Source: Amoebidium appalachense
Lineage: Eukaryota > Ichthyosporea
Assembly: GCA_963693365.1 (NCBI GenBank)
Contig: CAVNZM010000013.1
Location: 6,386,001 to 6,450,000, forward strand
Direction: 5' to 3'
Length of the DNA: 64,000 nucleotides
Shown: positions 1 through 30,227 of the stretch, piece by piece
Layout: every line of letters begins with the position of its first letter
How positions within the stretch are numbered: the first letter of the stretch is position 1
Position numbers and translations under genes: made by a program
The notes under the pieces: generated by a model
The model's database searches: none
Told to the model about the DNA's origin: nothing
What the model saw: only the letters and a program-made list of their open reading frames with translations

Positions 1-25
1 CTGATCAAGACGGGTGACCTATTCA

Positions 26-246
26 TGTTCAAGTGAAACAGTATCTGAGTTGGGTTTCGTTAACGAGGTGAATAGGTCGAAACTCGGGTACTGTGGATGA
101 CGTGGGCCCCCCCTGAGGATGGGCTCTGCTTATTATGCATACTCTTTATGTATGACTTGCATTCTGCATCGTGTTATCCGTTTGTTCTTGTGCACTTCGT
201 ACTTTTTGACACATTCAAACCCCCTCCCCCCCCCCCCCCCTCTCCC
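26..246 (+). repeat. Poly-C-tailed tRNA-related SINE-like element, longest copy
   Basis: This is the most complete 5' end of a dispersed family in the window. A pol III A-box-like motif TATCTGAGTTGG lies at 42-53 (11 of 12 positions fit TRGCNNAGYNGG). A B-box-like motif GGTCGAAACTC lies at 75-85, about 33 bases on, which is normal tRNA spacing. A unique body with GGGCTCTGCTTATTATGCAT follows, then CTTCGTACTTTTTGAC, then a C-rich tail. A diverged copy near 39896 shares the same 5' end. The tRNA origin is inferred from the two boxes only. Confidence 0.7.
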
Positions 247-1316
<1,070 letters not shown>

Positions 1317-1842
1317 GGTTCTTCAACATGTGGGCTGCCCTTTATGCCGGTCTTGTGTTCCCTATCTACTGCTGTGTGCTCCTCATGACTGGCCCCAGAC
1401 CAGACCAAACACAACAAAACACACAGCCCCCCCCCACATGTCGTAAGTGTTCACCTCTTTCGTTGGTTTTCCACTGCTTTCTCCCCTCTCACATTCTTCT
1501 CTCACTGCCCCCTCCACCCCCCCCTCCCCCCGCCACGCCCCCCCCCCCCCACCCCTCCCACCCCCACCCTCCCCCTTCATCCCTCACTCCTTTTGGTTGT
1601 TCTTTGTGTCGTCGATCAAAACTAAAAGGATTAAAGTCATTTCACACGGATCCCCCCCCCCACCCCCCACCTCCTCTACCCTCCCCCGGGGAAAGAAAAA
1701 AAAAAACATCCCCCCCCCCCCCCCGGCCCTCCTTTCCCCCCCAGTTCCCTGTTTGTTATGGTGGCTTTCTGCCACCATCGTATTTCTGTTGTTTTCCGCG
1801 GCGTTACCTTTAACCCCTTTGTATCTCATCATACCGTATATA

Positions 1843-1886
<44 letters not shown>

Positions 1887-2175
1887 ACAAAGAAAGAAAG
1901 AAAGAAAGAAAGAAAAACGAAAGAAAAAAAGGAAAAAGGAGAAAGGAAAAAAGGGCCCACTGAACACCCACGTGCACAGCATATATTTGCACATCGACAC
2001 AGGAAAGAAAGAGGAGAAATCAGGAGTGACCGTTAAAGAAATTACTGTGCTCTACCGAGTGAAAGCAAATCGGTTGATGCTAATTCATCCCTCCCCCCGC
2101 CCCTCCCCACCCCCCACCCACCCTCCCCCCACCTTCTTCCCGCACTTATTCTGCTGTCACATTTACCCCCTCTCC

Positions 2176-2208
<33 letters not shown>

Positions 2209-2298
2209 TTACCCCCTAACCCCCTACCCCTACCCCCCTCTAATCACACACCAACACACACACATCCCCCCTCCCTGTCTCTCTCTCTCTCTCCCCCC

Positions 2299-2336
<38 letters not shown>

Positions 2337-2412
2337 AGATACCCATCCAACCGGAGGTGCGATGGCTAACCTACTGGACGGTATTTGCACCATACAAGGT
2401 AATAAACCCCCC

Positions 2413-2443
<31 letters not shown>

Positions 2444-3361
2444 ACACACACCACGCCCCCCATGCATCAACCTTGAACCCTCGTACCTTCATGTGAGCAA
2501 TCAGGTTGGGGATGTGTTTGTGCATGTGTGAGTTTGTGTGTGTGTGAGTGCGTGTGAGAATTTGAGTGTGGGCGGGCGGGCGGGCGGGCGGGCGTGTGGG
2601 TGGGTGGGTGGGTGGGTGGGTGGGTGGGTGGGGTGTGTGTGTGTGTGTGTGTGTGTTGTGTCATGTGTGTTGTGTGTTGTGTCATGTGTCATGTGTCATG
2701 TGTCATGTGTGATGTGTGATGTGTGATGCGTGATGCGTGTGGGTATGTGTGTGTGTGTGTGTTGAGAAGGTCGTGATGGCGAGGGGTGTTCGGCTGGGTC
2801 GGTGAGCAGTGCAATTTGTTGGGTGTTTGACTTCCTTTTTTGGCACTGCCACGATTCTCCTAGGAACATTTGCATTCTTGATCTCTGATGTGTGATTTGC
2901 CTGGTCGTGTCGCCATCCCCCCTCCCCCCCCCCCTCCTTTTCCCCATCCAAAGAAGAAAACACACATCCACACACTCTCTCTACCGGCCGTTATGTTATG
3001 TATCAATGGGGACTTGTGTGTGTATGTGCGTCTCCCCCCTCTCACCCCCTTCCCCCCCCCCTCCCCCTGCCCCGATGCAAACACACATGGCGCGCGCCTG
3101 CATAAACACCACCCAAACGTACTCGCGCTCGCGCGCGCGCGCACACACACACACACACACACTCACTCACTCACTCACTCACTCACTCACTCACTCACTC
3201 ACTCACTCACTCACTCACTCACTCACTCACAATCACAATCACACTCACACTCACACTCACACTCACACTCACACTCACACTCACACTCACACTCACACGT
3301 GGGCTCATTTTTCCACAGATGGTACACTACCTTCTCGGCTACTGGCTGTCAGGGTAAGAAC

Positions 3362-3407
<46 letters not shown>

Positions 3408-3944
3408 CCGCCGTTTTTGCAATCTTCTTTGTGTTGTCCGCCATGAAAATGTACTGTGTACTCTGTAATACATCCGCCCCCACCACCCCCACCCTCTTCT
3501 CTCGGGAGAGGCAGGCACAGGAGGATAGGCTCTGCCACTCCTTTTAAGCGCTTTTGCCTTTGTCTACTTCATTCACCCTTTTTACCTCTCTCGGTAATAC
3601 AATCTCTATCATCTCTCTTTCTCCTCTCCCTCCCTCCCTCCCTCCCTCCCTCCCTCCCTCCCTCCCTCCCTCCCTCCCCCCTCTCTCCCTCTCCCTCCTT
3701 CTCTCCCTGCCTCCCTCCCTTCCTCCCTTCTCCCCCCCCCCCCCCCCCCCCCCCCCCCCTTCCAACTCCCTTCCCTCCGTCCCTCCCTCCCTCCCTCCCT
3801 CCCTCCCTCCCTCCCCCCCTCCCCCCTACCTCTCTCCCTTTCTCCCTCCCTCCCTCCCCGCCTCCCTGCCTCCCCATCCCTCTTCCCCCCCCCCCGCCCT
3901 CCCTTGATTCCCCCCTCCCTCTCCCATCCCACCATCCTTCCCCC

Positions 3945-3987
<43 letters not shown>

Positions 3988-4497
3988 CCCCCCCCCCCCC
4001 CCCCCCTCTCCCCATTAATTCTTATAAAATGCTTGCTTATTTTCCCCTGCAGAGTGGTTGGATGGTACAATACGCACAACCTTATCGTCCTGTGGCTGCT
4101 CTTCAAACTGGCCAATGAAATCGTCGATGCCATAGAAGACATGTGCTACTCCACCGCCCAACCAAATCACGCGGTCCAGCAGCAACCAAACAGCCAATTG
4201 GGTGCCACCGCACAACCCGTTGCTACGCAACAACCAATCACGTCTCCTCAGGCAACGACACAGCCACAACAACCCCACATAACGGCCAATGAAACGGACG
4301 AGATCTCCGGAGTGCAACGGCGGGCGTCGCGCAACACCGTGATTGGTGGAGGGGGGCAAAGAAGTATGCGATCGGAAATGAGGCAGAGGTCGGCCCACGG
4401 CACTTTGCAGTTGGGAGTGAAGGCACCCGGGCCACCCCCCGGGGAGAGCTCCCAGGATGCTGGGGGAGCGTCTGGATCGCACTGGCACCGAGATTAG
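1317..4497 (+). CDS. REEP/HVA22/DP1 (TB2) family membrane protein
   Basis: The supported exons are 2339-2398, 3319-3353 and 4053-4497. Each is bounded by AG and GT and they join in phase. Together they read PEVRWLTYWTVFAPYK, MVHYLLGYWLSG and VVGWYNTHNLIVLWLLFK, then a Gln/Pro-rich tail to a stop at 4495-4497. The (Q/R)WLTYW motif followed by two hydrophobic hairpins is the signature of TB2/DP1/HVA22 proteins, which shape tubular ER membrane. A hydrophobic exon at 1317-1442 (MWAALYAGLVFPIYCCVLLM) fits the first membrane segment and has acceptor gtacag and donor gtaagt. Its phase does not join exon 2339 directly, so a small exon or a boundary is missing. The start may be at 540. The tail after about residue 100 of the assembled product is low-complexity and not conserved in the family. 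Function is inferred from the family. Confidence 0.65.
1500..2338. repeat. Poly-C and CT low-complexity intron
   Basis: This intronic stretch is made of C-runs (notably 1846-1884, 2178-2206 and 2296-2333), CCCT-type repeats, an AAAG repeat at about 1889-1915 and a CT run at 2277-2293. The last C-run ends directly in tccag, the acceptor of the exon at 2339. I see no convincing extra exon, although one is expected from the phase gap in the REEP-like gene. Confidence 0.7.
2565..3300. repeat. Cluster of short tandem repeats in intron
   Basis: In order: GGGC and GGGT tetramers (about 2571-2632), TG repeats, a 7-base TGTCATG repeat (about 2660-2712), a GATGTGT/GATGCGT run (2709-2740), a CA array (3141-3163), ACTC tetramers (3162-3231) and an ACTCAC hexamer array (3240-3298) that stops 20 bases before the exon at 3319. 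All lie in introns of the REEP-like gene. The long His/Thr, Val/Cys or Pro frames here are products of the repeats. Confidence 0.8.
3361..4010. repeat. Poly-C, CCCT tetramer and CT arrays in intron
   Basis: A C-run at 3363-3406 starts nine bases after the donor at 3354. It is followed by a short diverged piece of the poly-C-tailed repeat (about 3415-3480, sense orientation), (CCCT)n at about 3626-3677 and 3776-3813, a C-run at 3732-3759, a CT run at 3952-3984 and a final C-run at 3985-4006. The intron ends with the acceptor ccctgcag before 4053. Confidence 0.75.
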
Positions 4498-5088
4498 GGC
4501 CGATCAGGGGCCGATTATCATTAGCGGTGATTGGACAGGAGCGGAGGGTTGGCTGTGTGTTGTGGTTCTCTCTCTCCTTGTTTGTATATATGTTCTGTTC
4601 TTTCTCCTTGTTTTAATCATTTTACTGTCAAGACTTACCTCTTTTTTCTTTTCACTTTGCGCCGGGGGGGAAAGGGGGGGCGGGGGGGGGGGTCATTGTT
4701 CAGACGCAACACAAAACAGGCACACAAGCATATTATCAAACCCATTGGAATGAAGTGTTTAGGTTCCTATTTGTGAAAAGTATCCGATATGCTTCAACGC
4801 TTCGACCAAAACACTGTGTGCAAGACAGCACTTCAAATTTATTGGAGATATGTCACCCATCGATCGTGCTTTATTCGCTTTGCCTGTATTTGATTGGTGC
4901 ACAGTAGTTTTTGGCGCCATTTTTGAATTTTGACTGAGTGCACGCTGCTGGACAGTGGGACACAGCAACAGCAACAGAGAATAGGGACATGTCGTAGCAT
5001 TGACAGGCAGGCAGGCCCTGCCACACGTAGTAAATTGCATAAAATCCGGAATTCTCCATGTGTGTGGTGTGTGTGTGTGTGTGTGCAC

Positions 5089-5158
<70 letters not shown>

Positions 5159-5577
5159 TTTGGTTGGCCCGGGGTGGGTGGGTGGGGTGTGGTGGTGGTG
5201 GTGGTGGTGAGGGAAGGAGTAGGGGGGGGAGAGAAGGGGGGAGGGGGGGGGGGGGGGGGGGGGTAATATGTGTTGTAACGATGTAGCCTGACGGCACGTG
5301 CCTGTGCGCATGGTGTGTACGTACATGTTCTTGTGGCTATGTACGCGTCGTACCTGTGTGTGAGTGTGCCTACGTGCACATGTGGGTGTGGGTTTGTTTG
5401 TTTTGTTTAAAGGGCAGAAGTAATTGGTGTGTGTGTGTATGTGTGTCTGTGTGTCTGTGTGTCTGTGTGCCTGTACATGTATCCGTGTACGGGTGCGCGC
5501 ACTTGTGTGTGTGTACGTGTGTGCATGTGTGTTTGGGTGCTAGTATACGTGTGTGTTTGTTGGGGGAGGGGAGGATA

Positions 5578-5615
<38 letters not shown>

Positions 5616-5736
5616 ATTATATGTTGAATTGAGACCTCATGATCCTTTGATGGTTATGTCTTTTCGCCATCCTTACATGAACCTAATTAATTGAAAAATC
5701 ATTTCGGATATACTGGATTTATGCATACTGGATATA
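4498..5736. other. Intergenic region, no gene seen
   Basis: The first part is presumably the 3' UTR of the REEP-like gene. A TG/CG dinucleotide tract lies at 5060-5158, GTG trinucleotides at 5190-5210, G-runs at 5222-5263 and 5578-5610, and imperfect TG repeats at 5340-5560. The 5700-5780 stretch holds short GATATACT-type repeats. No splice-supported coding exon was found on either strand. Confidence 0.5.
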
Positions 5737-5870
5737 CTAGATATATGCATACTTGATATACTGGAAATATTGGATATACTGCTTAAAGCCACAGCTGGGG
5801 TAGCCAATGCTGAGGCACTGCCAACAGATCTTTGCGCTCATTTGTTCAGAGTCTGCGTTTTGAGCCCCCC

Positions 5871-5928
<58 letters not shown>

Positions 5929-6624
5929 ACACATACGCACATGTACACTCACCTCACACAGCCCCATACATACATGCCAAGCCATATACTACATTCCATG
6001 CCTCGTAGGCCAACCATAAATTACCAACGAGAATCGAAATGAGGAAAGAACCCCCACAAACCAATTCGACTATAGTTGCACTGATTGAACATGTGAAACC
6101 ATTCAGTCTTATATCCTTGCCGGGTACACCGGTTACACACCAACCCCATCACACACACAAACACAACTGAACAACGGAGGAAACAGTTGTAACCCGGAAA
6201 ATCGACATTCAGAAATACCTGGGTGCAAAACGTTAATGGTATCTAGTAAAAGTGCAATATATTCACCATCCAAATTCCAAAACAAAAACCCCAAAATCGC
6301 GTACCATCGCCGTATTTTCGCCAATTCTTTGTCTTTGTCTTTGCGAATCGCCTTCGTAATAAAACACAATCTTCTAACATACTTGCGCGTAATTTCATCT
6401 GTTTTTCAAAAGACACCTTCATTTTAACGGTGCACCTAACTCGACGAGCCATTCTGCATTTTTGCGTATTTTCACGAATTATCTTCGTACTTTCCCGGTA
6501 TTTTTGCCCTTCACCTCCGCTGTTTCCCACCACTCCGCCGTGTTGCCATGCCGTTTACGGTTTGCTGGATTTCCGGTGTTGTCCCATTTTTCGATTGCGA
6601 TCGGAGAGTCCTGTCGCTATCCAT
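5737..6624 (-). CDS. Candidate small three-exon gene, function unknown
   Basis: I do not recognise this product. Three minus-strand blocks join in phase: an ATG exon from 6624 (MDSDRTLRSQSKNGTTPEIQ...) ending at a GT near 6530, an exon at 6219-6398 (acceptor aaaacag, donor gtattt) and a terminal exon at 5737-5852 (acceptor aacgcag) with a stop. The middle exon is the best supported. It is open for 59 codons and contains KAIRKDKDKELAKIRRWYAI and DGEYIALLLDTINVLHP, a charged helix followed by a hydrophobic one. The last exon has KICWQCLSIGYPSCGFKQYI, with three cysteines. The first donor is weak and an alternative donor (gtgaag) exists. Base composition differs from the surrounding simple repeats, which supports a real gene or an old gene remnant. 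Confidence 0.35.
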
Positions 6625-7058
6625 TGCCAGAATTTGGGCATTGATTCGTGCACTGTGATCTGTTTTAAAGTGTTTTGGTTCAGGTGGTGTTCTTTTGGTT
6701 AGTATTACTGTTCATGTTGTTTACTGATATTTAGTGGTAGGGCTTTTTTGGGTGCACACTATAACCTGATAATAAAAACAGTCGAGCAGAGTGCAAACAC
6801 TTTTTTTTGTGGGTTGGGGGGGGGGGGGGGGGGGGGGGGGGGGAGGGGGGGGGGGGGGAGGGGGAGGAGGGGGAGGAATCGGTCTGCCAAGTTGAGAAAT
6901 GTTGGTTGTCAGGCAGGGAGAGGGGAAGGGTGTAGCGGTATGAAGAGTGCAAGGTGTGGGTGAGAGGGAGAGGGGAGGGGAGGAGGATCAAAAAAAGATA
7001 ACGAGGGGAGTTTAGGATGTGTTACAGAGTACCAAGTAAGCAAAAAGAATAGGGGGGC

Positions 7059-7098
<40 letters not shown>

Positions 7099-7581
7099 GG
7101 GGGGGGGAGGGGAGCCGCGGGGGGGGGGGGGGGGGGGTCTCCCTTCCACACCTTCCTCTTTCGCTTGACCCCCTTTCTATCAGCCCTTCCTCCCCTATTC
7201 CTTCTCCTTCAATCCCAACCCCCTTCCCCTCCCTCCCTCCCCCCCCCCCCCCCCCCCATCCCCTCCCCCCCTCCCACCCCCCCCCCCCACCACCACCCCC
7301 CCCACCCCCCCCCCCCCGCCCTCTCTTAAGATCCTCCCCACCCCCACACCCCACACCCACACAAGCGAAAAAAAAAGAGGGAGAGCTTTTACAGAACATA
7401 CACCATACAGCACACACAAGCACACATGCGGACAAACAACCAGCAAAAAAGGCTCCATATAAGCAGGTGACGGGTGGGGGGGAAGGACATGAGGGTGCAG
7501 GAGTGTGCATGTGCGTGTGCAATGGATGTGTGCGTATGAGTATGAGGGTGAGAGAGTATGCTGGGAAGGCCAGGGGGAGGG

Positions 7582-7666
<85 letters not shown>

Positions 7667-7675
7667 CGTGTGTGC

Positions 7676-7746
<71 letters not shown>

Positions 7747-8214
7747 GCGTGTTTGGGGGGGGGAGGGGGTGGTGGTGGTGGTGGTGGTGGGGGGGGGGGG
7801 GGGGGGGGTAAGAACGAGTGTGTGTGTTGTGTACACGTTTACAGCATGTGCGAAAAAGAGGAAAGGGAGATATACAAGAAGGAACTAGTATACTGACAGG
7901 AGACAGTCTACAAGATAAAACGAAAGGAGATATTCATTGATACATACAGAAAGGAGATAGTCATTGAGATATTCTGAAAAGAGATAGTGATGAATTTACC
8001 TGCCGTCTTGGCACGCCTGGGGGTATGTTCTCCTTCGGGTGAGGTGGGGCCGGAGGTTGGGGTGAAGAGGTGGGGGGCAACGGAGGGACCACTGCCGGGC
8101 ATTGGAGTATTTCTGATGATGGAAACGAGGGATGAGTGGATATGTGATTGAGTGAGGGGGTTAGGTAAGACGAGGACGGCTGAGGGTGTGTTTGGATGAG
8201 CGATGTGTGTGTTT

Positions 8215-8245
<31 letters not shown>

Positions 8246-8470
8246 GGAAGGGGGGGGGGGGGGGGGGAGAGGGGGGAGGAGGGGGGAGGGGGGAGGGGGG
8301 GTACTTTCTATTCCTCGCTGAGGTTTGAGTGTAATCAGAAAGGCGCCGTGTCTCTTGAATGGCAAAAGGGTGTAATTGAGTCTTTAGCCCCCCCCCCCCC
8401 CCCCCCCCTCCCCCCCCCCCCCCCCCCCCTTCTCCCCCTCTTCAACCGGGGTCCCCCCCCCCCCCCTTCC

Positions 8471-8527
<57 letters not shown>

Positions 8528-8575
8528 CCATTTTGCTCTAAAAAGGCAAGACGAGGATGAAATGAATGAGGATAC
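6625..8575. repeat. Poly-G/C and TG microsatellite region
   Basis: G-runs lie at 6814-6842, 7065-7096, 7116-7137 and 8225-8267, C-runs at 7239-7257 and 8389-8513, and a long (TG)n array at about 7583-7744 with short TGCG interruptions near 7663-7681. The 6990-7060 stretch looks like a short diverged piece of the poly-C-tailed repeat in minus orientation. A proline-rich open block at about 7998-8189 on the minus strand has splice-like ends but no phase match to the neighbouring gene. Confidence 0.65.
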
Positions 8576-23040
<14,465 letters not shown>

Positions 23041-23335
23041 TCTCTGCGTAACACGAGCAAGAATCTTCATACATTTACCAATGGTGCACTCTACTTTCCA
23101 TTATTAGTGTATGCGTCAATTTCCTTGTGTGTGAATTTCTTTGTAATCGCACTACGGTCGTACGCGAAACACAAGCCACGTAAAAACAAACAAAGCCTCA
23201 AGCCAGAGAGCTGCCTCAGAAGCCAGAGAGGTAATAGGTAAGCCAATCAAAACACTTGAAAGCTTCTGTGGCGGGAACACATTTGATTGGCTTAAACTGC
23301 ACCACCAGGTGCCGTCGGGGCGGGGAGAGGGGGGA
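23041..23335 (-). promoter_or_regulatory. Probable promoter region of the DBF4-like gene
   Basis: The stretch directly upstream of the start ATG at 23040 is non-repetitive. It contains two CCAAT pentamers in opposite orientation, at about 23229 (agccaatcaa) and 23283 (tgattggct). Paired CCAAT boxes are typical NF-Y sites of cell-cycle promoters. No TATA box was identified. The assignment is inference from position and motif. Confidence 0.4.
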
Positions 23336-23339
23336 CGGG

Positions 23340-23530
23340 GGGGGGGGGGGGGGGAAGTAGAATGCGTTATAGAGTACAAATTGCGCAGTCATTACGGATA
23401 ACACAAAGCAGTATGTCAGAGTGCAAAGCACAGAGAGAGAATATTCATAAAAAGTCTCATAAAAGGGGGCACAAGTCATCCACATACATTACCCGTTTTT
23501 CGACCTATTCGCCTTATGAGCGAAATATCA
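23340..23530 (-). repeat. SINE-like element copy, diverged, includes B-box region
   Basis: The minus-strand reading starts around CATAAGGCGAATAGGTCGAA, covers the body with TATGAATATTCTCTC and CTTTGCACTCTGACATACTG, and ends GTACTCTATAACGCATTC followed by a poly-C tail (G-run at 23338-23354). This diverged copy lies just beyond the probable promoter of the DBF4-like gene. Confidence 0.6.
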
Positions 23531-23998
23531 AGGGAGGGCGGGAGGGAGGAAAGGGGAAGGCGGGGGGAGGGAATGGAAGTGAGGCCTGCTTCCCCCAGCA
23601 CCACGTACGCACGGCTGGCATGCACGCACTCACGCACCTCACCCATGCGCATCACTGGCGCCGGCACACATATTTGCCACAAGAAGGCGATGACGCTGCC
23701 CCCAAGGGCCCTTGTAAACCAGAGGTAGTGAGCCTCAGAAAGTAAAAATCAAAACTCTTTGTAGCAAAGCCGTTCTGAAGGAGACGAGAACACCACACTA
23801 GATGCGGACATAGAGAAACGACCCTGCAGGCACAGGATGCCCCGGGGGAAAGGGGAGGGGGGGGAGGGAGGTGATGCATGTACGGGTAGAGTCTGGAGCA
23901 CTACAGAAGGAACGGCAACTGTCACGTGAGGATAATGTGTATGTGCATGTGTGTGTATGCGTGTGTGTGTGTGTGTATGCGTGCGTGTGTGTCTCTTC

Positions 23999-24045
<47 letters not shown>

Positions 24046-25681
24046 CTTCTGTGTGTGCGTGTGTGCGCCTTTCTGTGTCGCGCCTGTTAAACGTGAAGCC
24101 ATACAAGTGTGTGAGCGTACCACGTGTGTTGAATTGCTCTGACTATTTGCCCTCTGCCTCATTTGCCACACTGCGTGGGCACAGGTGCGCACTATAACAG
24201 ACGTCTTAAGTATAAACCCGTACCGTGGAGTTTGTATTCGCGTGAATATATTTGTGCGTGTATGCGTGCACTTGAGCACACGAACAAGATTATATTTGCC
24301 CGCCCCGGCAAAAGAGCAGGATGTGCGCGGACAAAAAACCCCACGTGTGCATCACCGTGACGATCATAATCATCGCGCCTTTTCAGGCGCTTTGCTCTGC
24401 TCAGTCGTTACAGCACGTGCTCAGCGCGTTTTCGTGTGTTTTTCTATGTCTTTTGGGCTCGTGTCATTTAAAATCCTCAACATGACGCAGGTGAATCACT
24501 CAACTTACTTGGGTGCCTGGCTGCAGCTGGGTTGCATGTTTACTCGTTGGCAACTGCAAAAACATACACCCGAGGTTTTTTCCTGGAATACCAACCAGTC
24601 CGGTAGTTAAAAGATCTAGATCTTTGCGCAACCATAGATCTTCAACCAATCGGGTCGGGCCACTGATCATGTGAGCGATCGATTCAGCCCCGGCTGGGCC
24701 GCCGCTCGCGGCGGCGGGCAGCCCCGGCGATTTATCCGCTCAGAACACACACGGTGTCTCTCTTTCAACTTACCCTCCCTGTAAACGTAAGTGTGGGAGG
24801 GGGAGAAAGCACGTGCATGTGTTAGGCTGAGAGTAAAGCTGGAATGTAAATAGTAGAGTTTCGTATTTAGGCAGGGGTCATGCAGGAACAGCTGGGAATG
24901 GAGGAGGGACGGTGGCTGGGACATCATAGGATTCGCTTTTTGGGGAAGCTAGTTCGAATGGCAAACATGCAGGATTTATGCATACAGGGCGGCGGAAACG
25001 TGGAAATCATGCCAACGTGTGCGTTGTTGGGTATGCCACTTGAGGCCGAACGTACACGCAAATTGTTTGTGGATTGTTGCACGGAGCTATAGCCCAGCTC
25101 GATGGTTCATCGAACTGCAGTCTCACGTGTATATCAACGGATGGCTAACCAGTTGGCACAGCATGCCGAACTATGATAAACGGTTCGTTGAGGAAGCAGC
25201 ACCCTGCTTGACGGCGGTTGCAGGTTTCACGGCGGATGAGTTTCCTGAGCACAGACACGTAAAGTTAAATAGTTTGGGAAACGAAGGATAACCACTTCGC
25301 ACATTTTGGTGGAAGTAGTAGGATTCCTGCAGTTTGCAGCACGGGAGTTGAGAATCACACATCCGCTTGACAAAGGCTTGTGGAGGACTGGCGGGAAATG
25401 TTTCGGCCGGCATTGCCAGCAATTATTCTCTCCTTCATATTTTGTAAACTTATCCTGAGGGGGATACTTGACCGGGCACTCGAGAACAGGTGTGAAGAGA
25501 GGGCAACGGTGCTCGGGTTTACGAGTGGGCTCTGTGAGGGTGTTCTAAACTTGCCCTTGAGAATCGGTGTGAAGAGGGTTTGTGGGGGGGGGGGGGGGGG
25601 GGGTTAGGATTTGTGTGTGTTCTGGCCGTGCAGCATCTGACGGTGGTGGTGGGTCACAGGCAGTGAGCAAAGAGTGCCACA
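23531..25681. other. Intergenic region upstream of RPS28, weak ORFs only
   Basis: A TG/CT microsatellite lies at 23946-24064. A perfect GC-rich hairpin, GCCGCCG-CTCG-CGGCGGC, lies at about 24700-24717. Two overlapping plus-strand open blocks (24880-25092 and 25019-25291) have protein-like composition but no recognised domain, no clear splice signals and different frames. The G-run at 25586-25603 and following bases up to 25681 probably contain the RPS28 promoter or 5' UTR; ccgtgcag near 25633 could be a 5' UTR acceptor. Nothing more is supported. Confidence 0.45.
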
Positions 25682-28592
<2,911 letters not shown>

Positions 28593-29066
28593 AAACCCCC
28601 CCCTCCTGGTGACCGGAAATTGGGAAAGTAATCACCGAGCATGCACACAGTGTGTGTGTGCAGGTGTGTCGTTGCGCCAAGTTTGTCGCTGCTGAAAAAA
28701 CAGTAAAAATGAGGTGTAACTAAACTCGTGTGTGCCCCGACTCGACTGCCCTCTGAAATAATACGATCATACGGAGTTATGTGTGAGTGCCTGTTGAGCG
28801 TCGTGTGCATGTGTGATGTGCTGTTGTGTAATTGGTGTGGCAGGCCGTCTACATACAGTACGACTACAAATGTATCAACCAACAACCTGCAACAGTGGAC
28901 AAAGGCACGTGTGGGCTGGCACACAACACGTACGCATGTCATGAAACTTGTGCCCACACATGGTCGGTATGAGTATGTTTTTGTGTGGTTGGGATTACAT
29001 GTACACCGGAGGAAGGGGGAGGTAGGTCACGTTGTTTGCGTGTATGTCATGCATATGTCACCTTCC

Positions 29067-29097
<31 letters not shown>

Positions 29098-29230
29098 ACT
29101 GCAATGCAAGCCTGCTTATAGGGCCCGCCCAGGGGTTTGTTCTGTGATTAATAAAACAGACCCCAGTGGCCATGCATGTATGTGTGAATGTGCACGTAGT
29201 GATGTACATGTTTAGCCAAGGCGTGGGTCC
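28593..29230. other. RPS28 3' flank, no gene seen
   Basis: This is presumably the 3' UTR and flank of RPS28. No canonical AATAAA lies within the first 150 bases after the stop. A short TG run lies at 29071-29096. No splice-supported exon was seen on either strand. Confidence 0.45.
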
Positions 29231-30168
29231 AGATGCAACATGCTTCAAGTTTTTGGGTCCGGGGCCGGATGTGTGCATATGTTGGAGGGTGCACATCTGC
29301 ATATAACAGATGGACGATCGTTTGCATATGGGGGGGGGGGGGGGGGGGGGCTGCTGACTGTGGTGACGCGTACGGGCCTCTTGAATTTCTCACATAATTG
29401 TGTTCGTGTGTTTGAATGCATGCATAGCAATTTACTGTGCGTGTACAATGTTACCTAAGCCTATGCCTATGAAAAAGGGGCCGAAGCTTCAATTCGAGTG
29501 GACTAGTCGGGCGGGCGGGACCCAGTGCACCGTGCCACAAAACCATTCTCTTTGGTGGTAATGTTAGTTTTTCTTTTTTGCCTCGAGCTTCACTCCTCCC
29601 CCTCAGGGCGGCCCTCGTCCACCTCTCTCTCTCTCTCCCTGTTTATTCTCTATTCTGAATGACCCTCTGACCCGGCCCTTCTCCCCTGTCACCAGTACCT
29701 TCTCCCCGACCCCTTCCTCCCCCCTTTTGATATTACATTTCCTGCCCTTCCCCCTCCCCCCCAGGTCTCTCTTCCCTAGTTCCTGGGGGTGGGGCCCCGT
29801 GCACGTGTTGGTGGTGTTGGCGTGGTAGTGGTGGTGGTTGGAGGGTGTACATCTGCATACAGATGGACGATCGAATTCAGATGCATGCATCTACTGTATG
29901 TGCATGCCTGTTTTGCGATGCATGCATCTACTGTATGTTTATGCTTGTTTTGCATGATGCATGCATCATGTATGCATGTTTATAGCAGCAAGATTGTTCA
30001 ACGGTCACTGCCACGTGTGCGTTTGTGTGTACATGTGTGCAATTGCATGCACATATGCCACATGCATTATGTGCTTGCGTCATGTGCATGCATGTGATTG
30101 CTCATGTTTACATACTATGAACGGTTTGTGTGTGTGTGTGGGGTGGTGGTGGGAGGAGGGGTTTGGGG

Positions 30169-30227
<59 letters not shown>

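Noticed and set aside
42-85. A tRNA gene
   Set aside because: Only A-box-like and B-box-like motifs are present. The sequence cannot fold into a full cloverleaf and is followed by the dispersed repeat body, so it is a tRNA-derived repeat.
7998-8189. Proline-rich minus-strand block as an extra 3' exon of the DBF4-like gene
   Set aside because: It has a plausible acceptor and donor, but joining it to the donor-like GTAGGT at 8579 gives a stop after a few codons. Only low-complexity proline content supports it.
24880-25291. Two overlapping plus-strand ORFs upstream of RPS28
   Set aside because: They are in different frames with no splice signal linking them, and no family is recognised. Evidence is too weak to call a gene.
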